Assembly: GCA_963717725.1 (NCBI GenBank)
Contig: CAVQWS010000010.1
Span: 62,001-126,000, forward strand
Direction of reading: 5' to 3'
Length of the DNA stretch: 64,000 nucleotides
From: AC-32 sp963717725
GTDB taxonomy: Bacteria; Actinomycetota; Thermoleophilia; Gaiellales; Gaiellaceae
Part shown: piece after piece, positions 51,202-60,660 of the stretch
How positions within the stretch are numbered: the first letter of the stretch is position 1
Layout: each line of letters begins with the position of its first letter
The notes under the pieces: generated by a model
Database searches by the model: none
Told to the model about the DNA's origin: nothing
What the model saw: only the letters and a program-made list of their open reading frames with translations
Position numbers and translations under genes: made by a program

Positions 51202-51948
51202 GTGGACGTTGCTCTCGGCCTGTTCGCCTTCTGGCCCGCACTCGCGCTCGGCAGCTTCCTGAACGTCGTCGCAGCGCGTGTGCCGTTGCGCCGCTCGGTC
51301 GTGCGGCCGGCCTCGGCCTGCATGAGCTGCGGGACCGAGCTCGCATGGCGCGACAACGTCCCGGTGCTCTCGTGGCTGCTGCTGCGTGGCCGCTGCCGCA
51401 CCTGCGGCGTCCGCATCAGCGCGGTCTACCCGCTCGTCGAGCTGGCGACGGCCGCGCTCGTCGCGGGCTGCTTCGTCAAGTTCGGGCTCTCGGGCGAGGC
51501 GTTCCTGGCCTCGTTCTTCTGCGTCGTGCTCGTCGTGCTGAGCGCGATCGATCTCGAGCACCGAATCGTCCCGAACCGGATCGTCGTCCCTGCGGCGGCG
51601 ATCGTGCTGCTGGCGCAGACGGGGCTGCACCCGAGCCCCGAGTGGACGATCGGCGCGCTCGCCGCCTCCGGCTTCCTGTTCGTGGCCGCGCTCGCCTACC
51701 CGGCCGGGATGGGTATGGGCGACGTCAAGCTCGCACTGCTGCTGGGGGCGATGCTGGGCCGGCTCGTCGGCGTCGGCCTGATGCTGGGGATGTTCGCTGC
51801 GCTCGTGCCGAGCGTGTACCTGCTCGCCCGCCACGGCTCGGCCGCCCGCAAGATGGGCATCCCGTTCGCGCCGTTCCTGGCGCTGGGCGCGCTGGTCGCC
51901 CTGTTTACGGGGCATACGCTGCTCGACGCATATCTGAACCACTTCTAG
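51202..51948 (+). CDS. pilD: Prepilin peptidase/N-methyltransferase (A24 family)
   Basis: 248 residues from GTG 51202. The cytoplasmic zinc motif has Cys at 40, 43, 65 and 68 (CMSC...CRTC). Catalytic Asp residues are in SAIDLEHRIVPN and MGMGDVKLALLLG (the GxGD motif). Eight hydrophobic segments suit PilD. It removes the leader from all prepilins of the locus and methylates the new N-terminus. Confidence 0.92.
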   Translation: MDVALGLFAFWPALALGSFLNVVAARVPLRRSVVRPASACMSCGTELAWRDNVPVLSWLLLRGRCRTCGVRISAVYPLVELATAALVAGCFVKFGLSGEAFLASFFCVVLVVLSAIDLEHRIVPNRIVVPAAAIVLLAQTGLHPSPEWTIGALAASGFLFVAALAYPAGMGMGDVKLALLLGAMLGRLVGVGLMLGMFAALVPSVYLLARHGSAARKMGIPFAPFLALGALVALFTGHTLLDAYLNHF

Positions 51949-51950
51949 CG

Positions 51951-51978
51951 CTCAGCTTTCCGCCGGGTTCTGCCGATA
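51951..51978 (+). promoter_or_regulatory. Sigma-28/WhiG-like promoter of pilB
   Basis: CTCAG (51951-51955), 16 bases, GCCGATA (51972-51978); GAGGG ribosome binding site and ATG at 51998. The -35 half is weaker than in pilT and pilC. Confidence 0.5.
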
Positions 51979-51997
51979 CCTCGTTCGAGGGATACCC

Positions 51998-53800
51998 ATG
52001 GACCTCAAGCGGCCCAACCAGCTCAGGCTGTCCGGCAAGTCCGGCGCCTCCGAAGCCCCCGCCGGGGACGCCGCCGGGCTGCCCGCGGGCCACGGTGTCA
52101 ACGAGGTCGCCGAGCTCGTCGCAGACCTGATCGAGGCGACCGGGCTCGTCTCCGGCGACCGCCTGGCGGCCGTTCGGGGGCGGGTCAAGCAGGGAGGCTC
52201 GTTCGCGCAGGCGGTGCTGGACGAGGGCGTCGCCACGCCGGAGGGCCTGGCCCGCACGCTGGCCAGCCGCTTCCAGCTGCCGTTCATCGACCTGCCGCTG
52301 ACGGGCGTGGACGAGCAGGCCGCCGGCGAGATTCCGATCCACGTGCTCGAGCGAGTGGGCGCCCTGCCATACGCACTCGAGGGCAACACGCTCCGGATCG
52401 CGGTCGCCGACCCCGGCAATGTGCACGCGATCGACGAGCTGCGTCTGGCGACGCGCTACCAGCTCGAGCTCGGCGTCTCCTCGCGCGAGGACATCGAGAA
52501 CGAGATCCGCCGCCTGGCCCGCGCCTCCGAGGCATTCGGGGCTGCGATGGACGCCGAGGACTCCCTGCTCGGCGAGGAGGTCGAGCAGGACGAGAGTGAC
52601 GACCTCGAGGTCGACGACGGCATCTCCGACGTCCCGCTTGTCCGGCTCGTCAACTCGATCATCTTCCAGGCCGCCGAGGATGGGGCCAGCGACATCCACT
52701 TCGAGCCGCAGGAAGACGCCCTCGCCGTTCGGCTTCGAATCGACGGCGTGCTGCACGAGGTACAGCGCATACCGAAGCGGATGACGGCTGGCGTGACCAC
52801 GCGCCTGAAGGTGCTCGCGAAGCTCGACATCGCCGAGCGCCGCAAGCCGCAGGACGGGCGGATCTCGCTCAACGCGGCCGCGGCCGGTCGGATGATGGAC
52901 ATCCGCGTCGCGACGCTGCCGACGGTCGAGGGCGAGTCGGTCGTGATGCGTCTGCTCGACAAGTCGAAGAAGGCGCCGACGCTGACCGAGCTCGGGCTTG
53001 CGGACGGGATGCGCCTTCAGATGGAGGAGCTGATCCGCCGGCCGACCGGGGCGATCCTCGTCACCGGGCCGACGGGCTCCGGTAAGTCGACGACGCTCTA
53101 TGCGGCGCTGACGGAGATCAACCGGCCGGAGATCAACATCATCACGGTCGAGGATCCGGTCGAGTTCCGGCTCGGCGGCGTCAACCAGGTCCAGATCAAC
53201 CAGCGCGCCGGCCTGACCTTCGCGGCGGCGCTGCGCTCGATCCTGCGCTCCGACCCCGACGTGGTGATGGTCGGCGAGATCCGCGACGGTGAGACGGCCA
53301 AGATCTCGATCGAGGCCGCCCTGACCGGCCACCTCGTGCTCTCGACTCTGCACACGAACGACGCGCCGGGCGCGATCACGCGCCTGAACGAGATGGGCGT
53401 CGAGCCGTTCCTGACCGGCTCCGCGGTCTCCGCCGTGCTTGCGCAGCGCCTCGCACGAAAGCTCTGCACGCACTGCTGCGAGATGTACACGCCGACGACG
53501 GACGAGATGATCAAGGCGCGTGTCTCGCCCGAGGTCGCAGCCGCCGCGGACGGGGTCGTCTTCTACCGCAAGAAGGGTTGCCCGCGCTGCGGCCAGACCG
53601 GCTACAAGGGCCGGATCGGCGTCTACCAGCTGCTCGTGATGAGCGAGACGCTCGAGTCACTCGCCGCCTCGAAGGCGAGCCGCGAAGAGCTCGAGCGCGC
53701 CGCGATCGAAGAGGGAATGCGGACGCTCTGGGACGACGGCCTCGCCAAGGTCGCCGCCGGGCTCACCTCGCTGGAAGAGCTCGCCCGAGTGACCGTCTAG
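51998..53800 (+). CDS. pilB: PilB/GspE-type pilus assembly ATPase
   Basis: 600 residues from ATG 51998. The N-terminal T2SSE_N domain (about 60-175, FIDLPLTGVDEQAAGEIPIH) precedes the motor. SDIHFEPQEDALAVRLRIDG starts the core, Walker A GPTGSGKST is at 357-365, Walker B DPDVVMVGEIRDGETAK, and the His box GHLVLSTLHTNDAPGAITR. The zinc tetracysteine KLCTHCCEMY...GCPRCGQTGYKGR is present, as in extension ATPases but not PilT. Drives pilus polymerisation with PilC. Confidence 0.93.
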   Translation: MDLKRPNQLRLSGKSGASEAPAGDAAGLPAGHGVNEVAELVADLIEATGLVSGDRLAAVRGRVKQGGSFAQAVLDEGVATPEGLARTLASRFQLPFIDLPLTGVDEQAAGEIPIHVLERVGALPYALEGNTLRIAVADPGNVHAIDELRLATRYQLELGVSSREDIENEIRRLARASEAFGAAMDAEDSLLGEEVEQDESDDLEVDDGISDVPLVRLVNSIIFQAAEDGASDIHFEPQEDALAVRLRIDGVLHEVQRIPKRMTAGVTTRLKVLAKLDIAERRKPQDGRISLNAAAAGRMMDIRVATLPTVEGESVVMRLLDKSKKAPTLTELGLADGMRLQMEELIRRPTGAILVTGPTGSGKSTTLYAALTEINRPEINIITVEDPVEFRLGGVNQVQINQRAGLTFAAALRSILRSDPDVVMVGEIRDGETAKISIEAALTGHLVLSTLHTNDAPGAITRLNEMGVEPFLTGSAVSAVLAQRLARKLCTHCCEMYTPTTDEMIKARVSPEVAAAADGVVFYRKKGCPRCGQTGYKGRIGVYQLLVMSETLESLAASKASREELERAAIEEGMRTLWDDGLAKVAAGLTSLEELARVTV

Positions 53801-53818
53801 CCGGGCCAGAACACTTCA

Positions 53819-53843
53819 AGTAACAGACTGTTACTAACGCTTG
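53819..53843 (+). repeat. Palindrome-cored direct repeat, left copy
   Basis: AGTAACAGACTGTTACT is a perfect 8-1-8 palindrome (53819-53835), followed by AACGCTT. It overlaps the stop codon of the small gene at 53834. The second copy is at 54189. Confidence 0.75.
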
Positions 53844-54124
53844 AAGCGCGTTTGGGTGCCGGCGACGTGCTGGATGAACGCGTCCGGGTGCTCGGTTCGG
53901 AGCGCGACGTCGAGCAAAACCTTTGCCGTCGACACTCGCTGCGGTCGGCGCTGCGCCTGGCGGACGTACCGGCGAACCTGCTCGTAGCTCGGGCGGCGAA
54001 AGCCCTGCTCTTCGGCGCGTTCGCCGATCGCACGACAGATGTCCGCCGGACGTTCGTGCCCGCGTGCGAGCCTGTCGATTTCGTCGATCAGCCGCATCGA
54101 GATCCGCGGCGCGAAGAAGCCCAT
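53834..54124 (-). CDS. Small helical, putative DNA-binding protein
   Basis: 96 residues from ATG 54124. MRLIDEIDRLARGHERPADI then CRAIGERAEEQGFRRPSYEQ and VRRYVRQAQRR look like a helix-turn-helix, with a basic recognition-like helix, and may bind DNA. I do not recognise a family. The two copies of the AGTARCAGACTGTTACT palindrome flank the gene, one at its 3' end and one 65 bases upstream of its start. Confidence 0.6.
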   Translation of the reverse strand: MGFFAPRISMRLIDEIDRLARGHERPADICRAIGERAEEQGFRRPSYEQVRRYVRQAQRRPQRVSTAKVLLDVALRTEHPDAFIQHVAGTQTRFKR

Positions 54125-54188
54125 GCCGCGAACGCTGCCCGCGCAAAGCTCACGCGTCTGTCACGGCTTCGTGCGGAAACCGTGTCTT

Positions 54189-54213
54189 AGTAGCAGACTG
54201 TTACTTGACGCTT
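54189..54213 (+). repeat. Palindrome-cored direct repeat, right copy
   Basis: AGTAGCAGACTGTTACT (54189-54205), one mismatch from the perfect palindrome, followed by TGACGCTT. The same orientation as the left copy, 370 bp apart. Confidence 0.75.
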
Positions 54214-54469
54214 AGGCGGCTTGGATATCGCAGCCGAGATACATCAGGGCCTCGACGGCTTCCGTCACGAAGGCGGTTGCCTCGCGGGGGCTCGCGAACG
54301 TGTATGGCCCGGGCCGCGACGGCTCGGCGTTGCCGGTCTGGAAGACCTCGGCCTCGACCACGCACGACTCGCCGTAGTCGACCGCGCGCATGACGGCGAT
54401 CGAGCGGCCGTCGCGCCGCGCGTGCCGCACGAACAGCTCGCGGCCGGCGCTTCCCTCGGCGGTGCTCAC
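54212..54469 (-). CDS. Small hypothetical protein
   Basis: 85 residues from GTG 54469, overlapping the stop of the upstream gene (GTGA). AGRELFVRHARRDGRSIAVM and SCVVEAEVFQTGN, then YTFASPREATAFVTEAVEAL, suggest a small alpha/beta domain with the Y-T-F-A-S-P-x-E-A-x-x-F pattern. No family recognised. Translational coupling links it to the thioredoxin-like protein. Confidence 0.65.
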   Translation of the reverse strand: MSTAEGSAGRELFVRHARRDGRSIAVMRAVDYGESCVVEAEVFQTGNAEPSRPGPYTFASPREATAFVTEAVEALMYLGCDIQAA

Positions 54470-55065
54470 TGCGCGTACGTGGAGGCGTTCGCCGCGGCCT
54501 GGGCGACCGTGTCGTGGTCGGCGAAGCCGTTCAGTCGGACGAAGAGGCTGTTCGGGCGGACGAAGACCAGCACCGCCGGCCCGTCGAGGACGCGGTCGGC
54601 CGGGGTCGGTGCGCCGGTCAGCAGCGAGCTGAGCGGCGAGACGATCTTCTCGTCGGCGACGTTGAACGCGACGAACCCGGCGTGAGCGACCTGCGCGCCG
54701 TGGCGGGCCTCGTCGGTCGACATCCGGTCAACGCTCGAGTCGGGCGTATAGAGCGAGACGACCACGACTGCGTGCGAGCGCAGCGCCAGTGCGAGCGACG
54801 ACGGCATCCCGTCGATCACCGCCCGCACATGCACCTTCGGCTTCGCCTTGGGCTTGACGGCAGCGACCTTCTTCGTCGCCTTGGCCTTCGGGGCCGCCGT
54901 CGTGGCCACGTGCTTCTTGACCGGGTGCAGCGGCTTGATCACCGGCACCGCGGCGCTCGAGGAGCTGCCGCCGCCTCCGCCGAGCAGCAGGTAGCCGCCC
55001 AGGAGGGCAAGCAAAGCTGCGAAGCCGGCCGCAGCGAGAATCCGAACGCGTGGATTCAGGCTCAC
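54466..55065 (-). CDS. Membrane-anchored thioredoxin-like protein of the pilus locus
   Basis: 199 residues from GTG 55065. A membrane helix at about 8-27 (ILAAAGFAALLALLGGYLLL), a Lys/Ala/Pro-rich spacer to about 85, then an alpha/beta domain SHAVVVVSLYTPDSSVDRMS ... AHAGFVAFNVADEKI ... GPAVLVFVRPNSLFVRLNG that follows the thioredoxin fold order but lacks a CxxC pair. A redox role is therefore unlikely; a scaffold for pilin export or assembly is possible. It has its own sigma-28-like promoter nine bases before the start. Confidence 0.7.
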   Translation of the reverse strand: MSLNPRVRILAAAGFAALLALLGGYLLLGGGGGSSSSAAVPVIKPLHPVKKHVATTAAPKAKATKKVAAVKPKAKPKVHVRAVIDGMPSSLALALRSHAVVVVSLYTPDSSVDRMSTDEARHGAQVAHAGFVAFNVADEKIVSPLSSLLTGAPTPADRVLDGPAVLVFVRPNSLFVRLNGFADHDTVAQAAANASTYAQ

Positions 55066-55073
55066 GGTGTTCC

Positions 55074-55100
55074 TATCGGCATTCCGGGCCGCTCGCTTGA
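55074..55100 (-). promoter_or_regulatory. Sigma-28/WhiG-like promoter of the thioredoxin-like gene
   Basis: On the minus strand TCAAG (55100-55096), 15 bases, GCCGATA (55080-55074). The GTG start is eight bases further, so the mRNA is probably leaderless. Confidence 0.65.
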
Positions 55101-55110
55101 CGGTGAAATG

Positions 55111-55138
55111 CGAAGGGCGCGGTCTCCCGCGCCCTTCG
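55111..55138 (-). terminator. Hairpin terminator after pilin 1
   Basis: CGAAGGGCGCGG (55111-55122), TCTC, CCGCGCCCTTCG (55127-55138). It is almost identical to the terminator at 56101, so gene plus terminator were duplicated together. Confidence 0.85.
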
Positions 55139-55159
55139 CGTCGAGCGGTGAATTCGGGT

Positions 55160-55543
55160 CTAGCAGCTGCCGGGCTTGATGTCGGCGCCCGGGCCGGACT
55201 TGTGGTACTGGACCGTGCCCGGCGACGTGTTGACGATGCAGTACGTCGTCGAGTTGGCGACCGAGATCTTGATGTTCTTGATCCCGGCATCGTACGAGCC
55301 CTGCAGCTTCGTCAGAGTCGCGCCGGTGTAGCCGGTCGAGTGGTCGGCGTTGAACGCCTCCATGCCCGGCACTGCCGCGCGGACGTTGGCCTGCGCCGCG
55401 GACTTGTTCGCCCGGGTGCGGAAGCTCAGGTACGAGGGGATCGCGATCGCAAGCAGGATCCCGAGGATGATGATCACGACCAGCAGTTCGATCAGGGTGA
55501 AACCGCGATCGTCGCTCGTCAGACGCTGCCGCAACTTGTGCAT
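55160..55543 (-). CDS. pilA: Type IV major-type pilin 1
   Basis: 127 residues from ATG 55543, GAAGGAG upstream. The leader ends in RGFTLIELLVVIIILGILLA (cleavage after Gly, Glu+5). The short globular domain of ~75 residues ends with a Cys pair (YCIVNTSPG ... KPGSC) that can close a disulfide D-loop. The first in a series of three homologous genes. GCCGATC at 55591-55585 may be its -10. Confidence 0.92.
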   Translation of the reverse strand: MHKLRQRLTSDDRGFTLIELLVVIIILGILLAIAIPSYLSFRTRANKSAAQANVRAAVPGMEAFNADHSTGYTGATLTKLQGSYDAGIKNIKISVANSTTYCIVNTSPGTVQYHKSGPGADIKPGSC

Positions 55544-55611
55544 TCGTTTGCTCCTTCGGCTTGGAAACTGCGGTGGCCGGAATAGATCGGCGTGCGATGC
55601 CAGCCGGGAAA

Positions 55612-55625
55612 CCCCCGATCGGGGG
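55612..55625 (-). terminator. Short hairpin after pilin 2
   Basis: CCCCCGATCGGGGG, followed on the minus strand by TTT: a compact hairpin with a short T run 13 bases beyond the pilin 2 stop. Confidence 0.6.
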
Positions 55626-55637
55626 AGGCCGCTCGGC

Positions 55638-56024
55638 CTAGCAGGCGCCGGACTTGATGTCGCCTGAAGGCCCGGACTTGTGGTACGTAACCGTGCCCGG
55701 CGAGGTGTTCTCGAGGCAGTAGCCGCCGTTGGTGGCGACGCGGATGGTCACGTTCTTGATCCCGGCGTCGTAGGAGCCCTGCAGCTTGGCCAGGCTGACC
55801 CCCACGTAACCGGTCGAGTGGTCGGCGTTGAACGCCTCCATGCCCGGCACTGCCGCGCGGACGTTGGCCTGCGCCGCGGACTTGTTCGCCCGGGTGCGGA
55901 AGCTCAGGTACGAGGGGATCGCGATCGCAAGCAGGATCCCGAGGATGATGATCACGACGAGGAGCTCGATCAGCGTGAAGCCTTGCTCCTCGTGCGCGAG
56001 ACGTTGCCGCGGATTGGTGGTCAT
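55638..56024 (-). CDS. pilA: Type IV major-type pilin 2
   Basis: 128 residues from ATG 56024 (AAGGAG six bases upstream; a five-residue extension is also open). Same leader, helix and C-terminal Cys pair as pilin 1 (YCLENTSPG ... IKSGAC). The globular part differs most at VGVSLAKLQ and VTIRVATNGG. It has the best-conserved promoter of the three. Confidence 0.92.
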   Translation of the reverse strand: MTTNPRQRLAHEEQGFTLIELLVVIIILGILLAIAIPSYLSFRTRANKSAAQANVRAAVPGMEAFNADHSTGYVGVSLAKLQGSYDAGIKNVTIRVATNGGYCLENTSPGTVTYHKSGPSGDIKSGAC

Positions 56025-56063
56025 GTCGCGCTCCTTCAAGTGCTGGCGTCGGTGGCTAGGCGA

Positions 56064-56090
56064 TATCGGCTGCCATGCCGCCCGGCCTTA
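56064..56090 (-). promoter_or_regulatory. Sigma-28/WhiG-like promoter of pilin 2
   Basis: On the minus strand TAAGG (56090-56086), 15 bases, GCCGATA (56070-56064). A ~40-base leader with AAGGAG follows. Confidence 0.6.
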
Positions 56091-56100
56091 GGGCAAAAGA

Positions 56101-56126
56101 AAGGGCGCGGTCTCCCGCGCCCTTTC
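56101..56126 (-). terminator. Hairpin terminator after pilin 3
   Basis: AAAGGGCGCGG, TCTC, CCGCGCCCTTT: an 11 bp stem 18 bases past the pilin 3 stop. Confidence 0.85.
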
Positions 56127-56144
56127 GATCCGATCAGACGGGTC

Positions 56145-56528
56145 TTAGCAGTGACCAGCCTTGATGTCGGCTCCCGGGCCGGACTTGTGGTAGAAGACCG
56201 TGCCCGGCGACGTGTTGACGATGCAGTACGTCGTCGAGTTCGCCATCGAGATCTTGATGTTCTTGATCCCGGCGTCGTACGAGCCCTGCAGCTTCGTCAG
56301 CGTCGCGCCCGTGTAGCCCGTGGCGTGGTCGGCGTTGAACGCCTCCATGCCCGGCACTGCCGCGCGGACGTTGGCCTGCGCCGCGGACTTGTTCGCCCGG
56401 GTGCGGAAGCTCAGGTACGAGGGGATCGCGATCGCAAGCAGGATCCCGAGGATGATGATCACGACCAGCAGCTCGATGAGGGTGAAACCCTCGTCGCGCC
56501 GCAGTCGCTCAGTCAGTCGTGCAAGCAT
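56145..56528 (-). CDS. pilA: Type IV major-type pilin 3
   Basis: 127 residues from ATG 56528 with AAGGAGG upstream. The leader MLARLTERLRRDEG and helix FTLIELLVVIIILGILLAIA match the others; the C-terminal Cys pair is YCIVNTSPG ... IKAGHC. Closest to pilin 1 in its globular domain. GCCGATA at 56578-56572 marks a probable promoter, but a -35 at the usual distance is not clear. Confidence 0.92.
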   Translation of the reverse strand: MLARLTERLRRDEGFTLIELLVVIIILGILLAIAIPSYLSFRTRANKSAAQANVRAAVPGMEAFNADHATGYTGATLTKLQGSYDAGIKNIKISMANSTTYCIVNTSPGTVFYHKSGPGADIKAGHC

Positions 56529-56651
56529 GCTTGTTCCTCCTTGAGAGGTTGCGCAGATGGCCTGCGCCCTCTATCGGCGCACTTGACACTCGTCGCGCAC
56601 CCCCCGAAAAGGTGAAGTCGGAGCGAGCGGGCGCGGCCGAGTCGCAGACCC

Positions 56652-56678
56652 TCAAGTCAGTGACATGCCCTGCCGATA
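56652..56678 (+). promoter_or_regulatory. Sigma-28/WhiG-like promoter of pilT-2/pilMNO operon
   Basis: TCAAG (56652-56656), 15 bases, GCCGATA (56672-56678); ATG at 56694. A full match to the pilC promoter. Confidence 0.7.
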
Positions 56679-56693
56679 GCGAGCGCAGCGGCA

Positions 56694-57836
56694 ATGGCGG
56701 ACATCTTGTATTCGGTCGACGATCTGCTCGAGCAGATGGTGGCGCGGAACGCGTCGGATCTGCACGTGGCTGTCGGCGCGCACCCGGTGGTGCGCGTGCG
56801 CGGCAAGCTCGAGCCCCTGCAGGAAATCGCGCCGCTGACCCCGGAGGTCACGCAGCAGCTGCTCTACCGGATCCTCTCCACCGAGCAGCAGAAGCACCTC
56901 GAGGTGAACCGTCAGATCGACCTGGCGCACTCGATTCCGGGCCTCGCGCGCTTCCGCGTGAACGTGTACTGGCAGCGCGAAGCGCTCGGCGCGGCCTTCC
57001 GCCTGATCCCCACGGAGATCAAGACGCTCGAGGAGCTCGGGATCCCGTCGGCCCTGCACGTGCTGACCGACCGCCCGCGCGGGCTCGTGCTCGTCACCGG
57101 CCCGACCGGCTCCGGTAAGTCGACGACGCTCGCCGCCCTGATCGACGAGATCAACCGCAAGCGCGCCGAGCACATCCTCACGATCGAGGATCCGATCGAG
57201 TTCGTGCACCGCCACAAGCGCTGCGTCGTCAACCAGCGCGAGATCGGCGTCGACGCGACCAGCTTCGCCGATGCGCTCCGCGCCGCGCTCCGCCAGGACC
57301 CGGACGTGATCCTCCTCGGCGAGATGCGCGACCTCGAAACGATCTCGACCGCGCTGACCGCGGCCGAGACCGGCCACCTCGTCTTCGCGACCCTCCACAC
57401 CCAGAGCGCGCCCGGGACGATCGACCGCGTGATCGACGCTTTCCCGGCGGCGCAGCAGGAACAGATTCGCATCCAGCTTGCCGCCACGCTCGAGGGCGTC
57501 GTCACCCAGGCGCTGCTCCCGACCGCCGACGGCAATGGCCGTGTGGCCGCCCTCGAGATTCTGTTTCCCGACGACGCGGTGCGGAACCTGATCCGCCAGG
57601 GGAAGGTCGAGCAGGTCTACTCGGTCATGCAGACCGGGACGGCCAAGGGCATGCAGACGATGGAGCAGTCACTCGCCGACCTGACCCTGCGTGGCGTGGT
57701 CTCCCTCGACGTCGCCCTCTCGCGCTCCAGCCGTCCCGAGCAGCTGCTCGGCCTGCTCGAGCGCGCCGGCTTCGCCGTTCCGGCCGGCGCCGGTGCCGTC
57801 GAGCCCGCTGCGGGCCTGCGGGTGGCGGAGGGCTAG
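56694..57836 (+). CDS. pilT: PilT-type retraction ATPase (pilT-2)
   Basis: 380 residues from ATG 56694. ASDLHVAVGAHPVVRVRG, Walker A GPTGSGKS at 136-143, Asp box TIEDPIEFVH, Walker B DPDVILLGEMRDLETI and His box GHLVFATLHTQSAPGTIDR. It lacks the tetracysteine of PilB. First gene of the rightward operon pilT-pilM-pilN-pilO-pilP-like. Only about half identical by eye to pilT-1, so not a recent copy. Confidence 0.92.
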   Translation: MADILYSVDDLLEQMVARNASDLHVAVGAHPVVRVRGKLEPLQEIAPLTPEVTQQLLYRILSTEQQKHLEVNRQIDLAHSIPGLARFRVNVYWQREALGAAFRLIPTEIKTLEELGIPSALHVLTDRPRGLVLVTGPTGSGKSTTLAALIDEINRKRAEHILTIEDPIEFVHRHKRCVVNQREIGVDATSFADALRAALRQDPDVILLGEMRDLETISTALTAAETGHLVFATLHTQSAPGTIDRVIDAFPAAQQEQIRIQLAATLEGVVTQALLPTADGNGRVAALEILFPDDAVRNLIRQGKVEQVYSVMQTGTAKGMQTMEQSLADLTLRGVVSLDVALSRSSRPEQLLGLLERAGFAVPAGAGAVEPAAGLRVAEG

Positions 57837-57838
57837 CG

Positions 57839-59326
<1,488 letters not shown>

Positions 59327-59327
59327 C

Positions 59328-59954
59328 ATGCGCGCGATCAACCTTCTGCCACGAGACGACGTCCGCCGCGGCGGACCGCAGAAGAGCCAGTGGATCGTCC
59401 TCGTCCCCGTCGTGCTCGCCGTGCTGCTCGCGGCAGTCCTCTCGGCGATGTTCCTCTCGGCCAGCGGCACGGCAAAGGACAAGCAGGCCGAGCTCGCCAC
59501 GCTCCAGGACGAGCTCCACGCCATCCCGACCCCTGACGCGAGCCGCGTGAAGACGCAGACCGCACTCGCCGCCGACAAGCAGGCGCGCGTGACGGCGCTC
59601 TCGGGGGCGCTCTCGCGCCGCGTCGCCTGGGATCGAGTCTTCCGTGAGCTCTCGCTGGTGCTGCCCAACGACGTCTGGCTGGCGACCATCTCGGCGAAGG
59701 CGCCCGTGCCCTCGTCGTCGGCGGTTGCGCCTGCGCCTGCAGCTACGGGCGCGACGGTCGCCGCTACCGGCTTCACGATCGACGGCTTCACCTACTCGCA
59801 TCCGGCGGTCGCGCGGCTGCTGAGCCGCCTCGCCGTGGTGCCCGACCTGGTGAACGTCCAGCTCCAGCAAAGCACGATGACCAAGGTCGGCACCGCACAG
59901 GCCGTGCACTTCGTGATCGTGGCCGACGTCCGCCGGCCGGGAGGCGGGCAGTGA
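59328..59954 (+). CDS. pilN: PilN-like pilus assembly protein
   Basis: 208 residues from ATG 59328. The N-terminal MRAINLLPRDD is the I-N-L-L-P motif that docks into PilM. One membrane helix (IVLVPVVLAVLLAAVLSAMF), a coiled coil to about residue 95, and a ferredoxin-like domain follow. Forms the alignment complex with PilO. Stop and pilO start overlap (GTGA). Confidence 0.9.
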   Translation: MRAINLLPRDDVRRGGPQKSQWIVLVPVVLAVLLAAVLSAMFLSASGTAKDKQAELATLQDELHAIPTPDASRVKTQTALAADKQARVTALSGALSRRVAWDRVFRELSLVLPNDVWLATISAKAPVPSSSAVAPAPAATGATVAATGFTIDGFTYSHPAVARLLSRLAVVPDLVNVQLQQSTMTKVGTAQAVHFVIVADVRRPGGGQ

Positions 59955-60658
59955 AGAGCCGAGGCCTCTCGCAGCCCGTCGTGATCGTGCTGATCGTCGT
60001 CGGCTTCCTGGTCCTCGCCGCCGGCGGCTGGTTCACGTTGATCCGGCCCCAGCACGCGAAGGCGTCCGACCTCGACACCCAGATCGCGGACACCAACAGC
60101 GCGATCGATGCCGCCCGCGCCCTCACGCTCGAGGCCAAGAAGGGCGCCCAGATCCGCGTCGCCGACCTCTACCGCCTGACGAAGGCGATGCCGGACCAGC
60201 TCGACATGTCCGGGATCCTGCTCGAGCTCAACCAGGTCGCCGAGGACAGCGGCATCACCTTCGAGCAGATCACGCCCTCTGCGACCGCTACCCCGATCTC
60301 CGGATACCTCGCGATCCCGATCACCGTCGAGTTCCAGGGCAACTTCTACGACCTCTCCGACTTCCTCTACCGGATCAGGAACCTCGTCGACGTTCGTCAC
60401 GGCACGCTCGACGCGACCGGCCGCCTGTTCGCGATCGACGAGGTCGACTTCGCCGAAGCCCCGCCGCCTCCCGGCTTCCCGCAGATTCGTGCGCATCTCG
60501 TGATCGACGCGTTCGTCTACGGGACGGGAACTGCGCCGACCGTCGCTCCACCGACGGGAACGACCGGCGCCACGGGCGCAACCGGCGCGACCGGCGTGAC
60601 GCCCCCGGCTCCGCCCGCCCCTCCGACCGGCGCCTCGGCCGCGGCGGCAGGAACCTAG
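59951..60658 (+). CDS. pilO: PilO-like pilus assembly protein
   Basis: 235 residues from GTG 59951. One N-terminal helix (VVIVLIVVGFLVLAAGGWFT), coiled coil to about 75, then the PilO fold (DMSGILLELNQVAEDSGITF, EFQGNFYDLSDFLYRIRNLV). A Gly/Thr/Pro-rich tail with GATGATGATG-type repeats ends the protein. Partner of PilN. Confidence 0.9.
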   Translation: MKSRGLSQPVVIVLIVVGFLVLAAGGWFTLIRPQHAKASDLDTQIADTNSAIDAARALTLEAKKGAQIRVADLYRLTKAMPDQLDMSGILLELNQVAEDSGITFEQITPSATATPISGYLAIPITVEFQGNFYDLSDFLYRIRNLVDVRHGTLDATGRLFAIDEVDFAEAPPPPGFPQIRAHLVIDAFVYGTGTAPTVAPPTGTTGATGATGATGVTPPAPPAPPTGASAAAAGT

Positions 60659-60660
60659 AG

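Noticed and set aside
48604..51942. A 1112-residue leftward open frame across the prepilin, pilX-like and pilD genes
   Set aside because: Arg/Glu/Asp-biased shadow translation of GC-rich genes on the other strand; no domain, and the plus-strand genes are clear.
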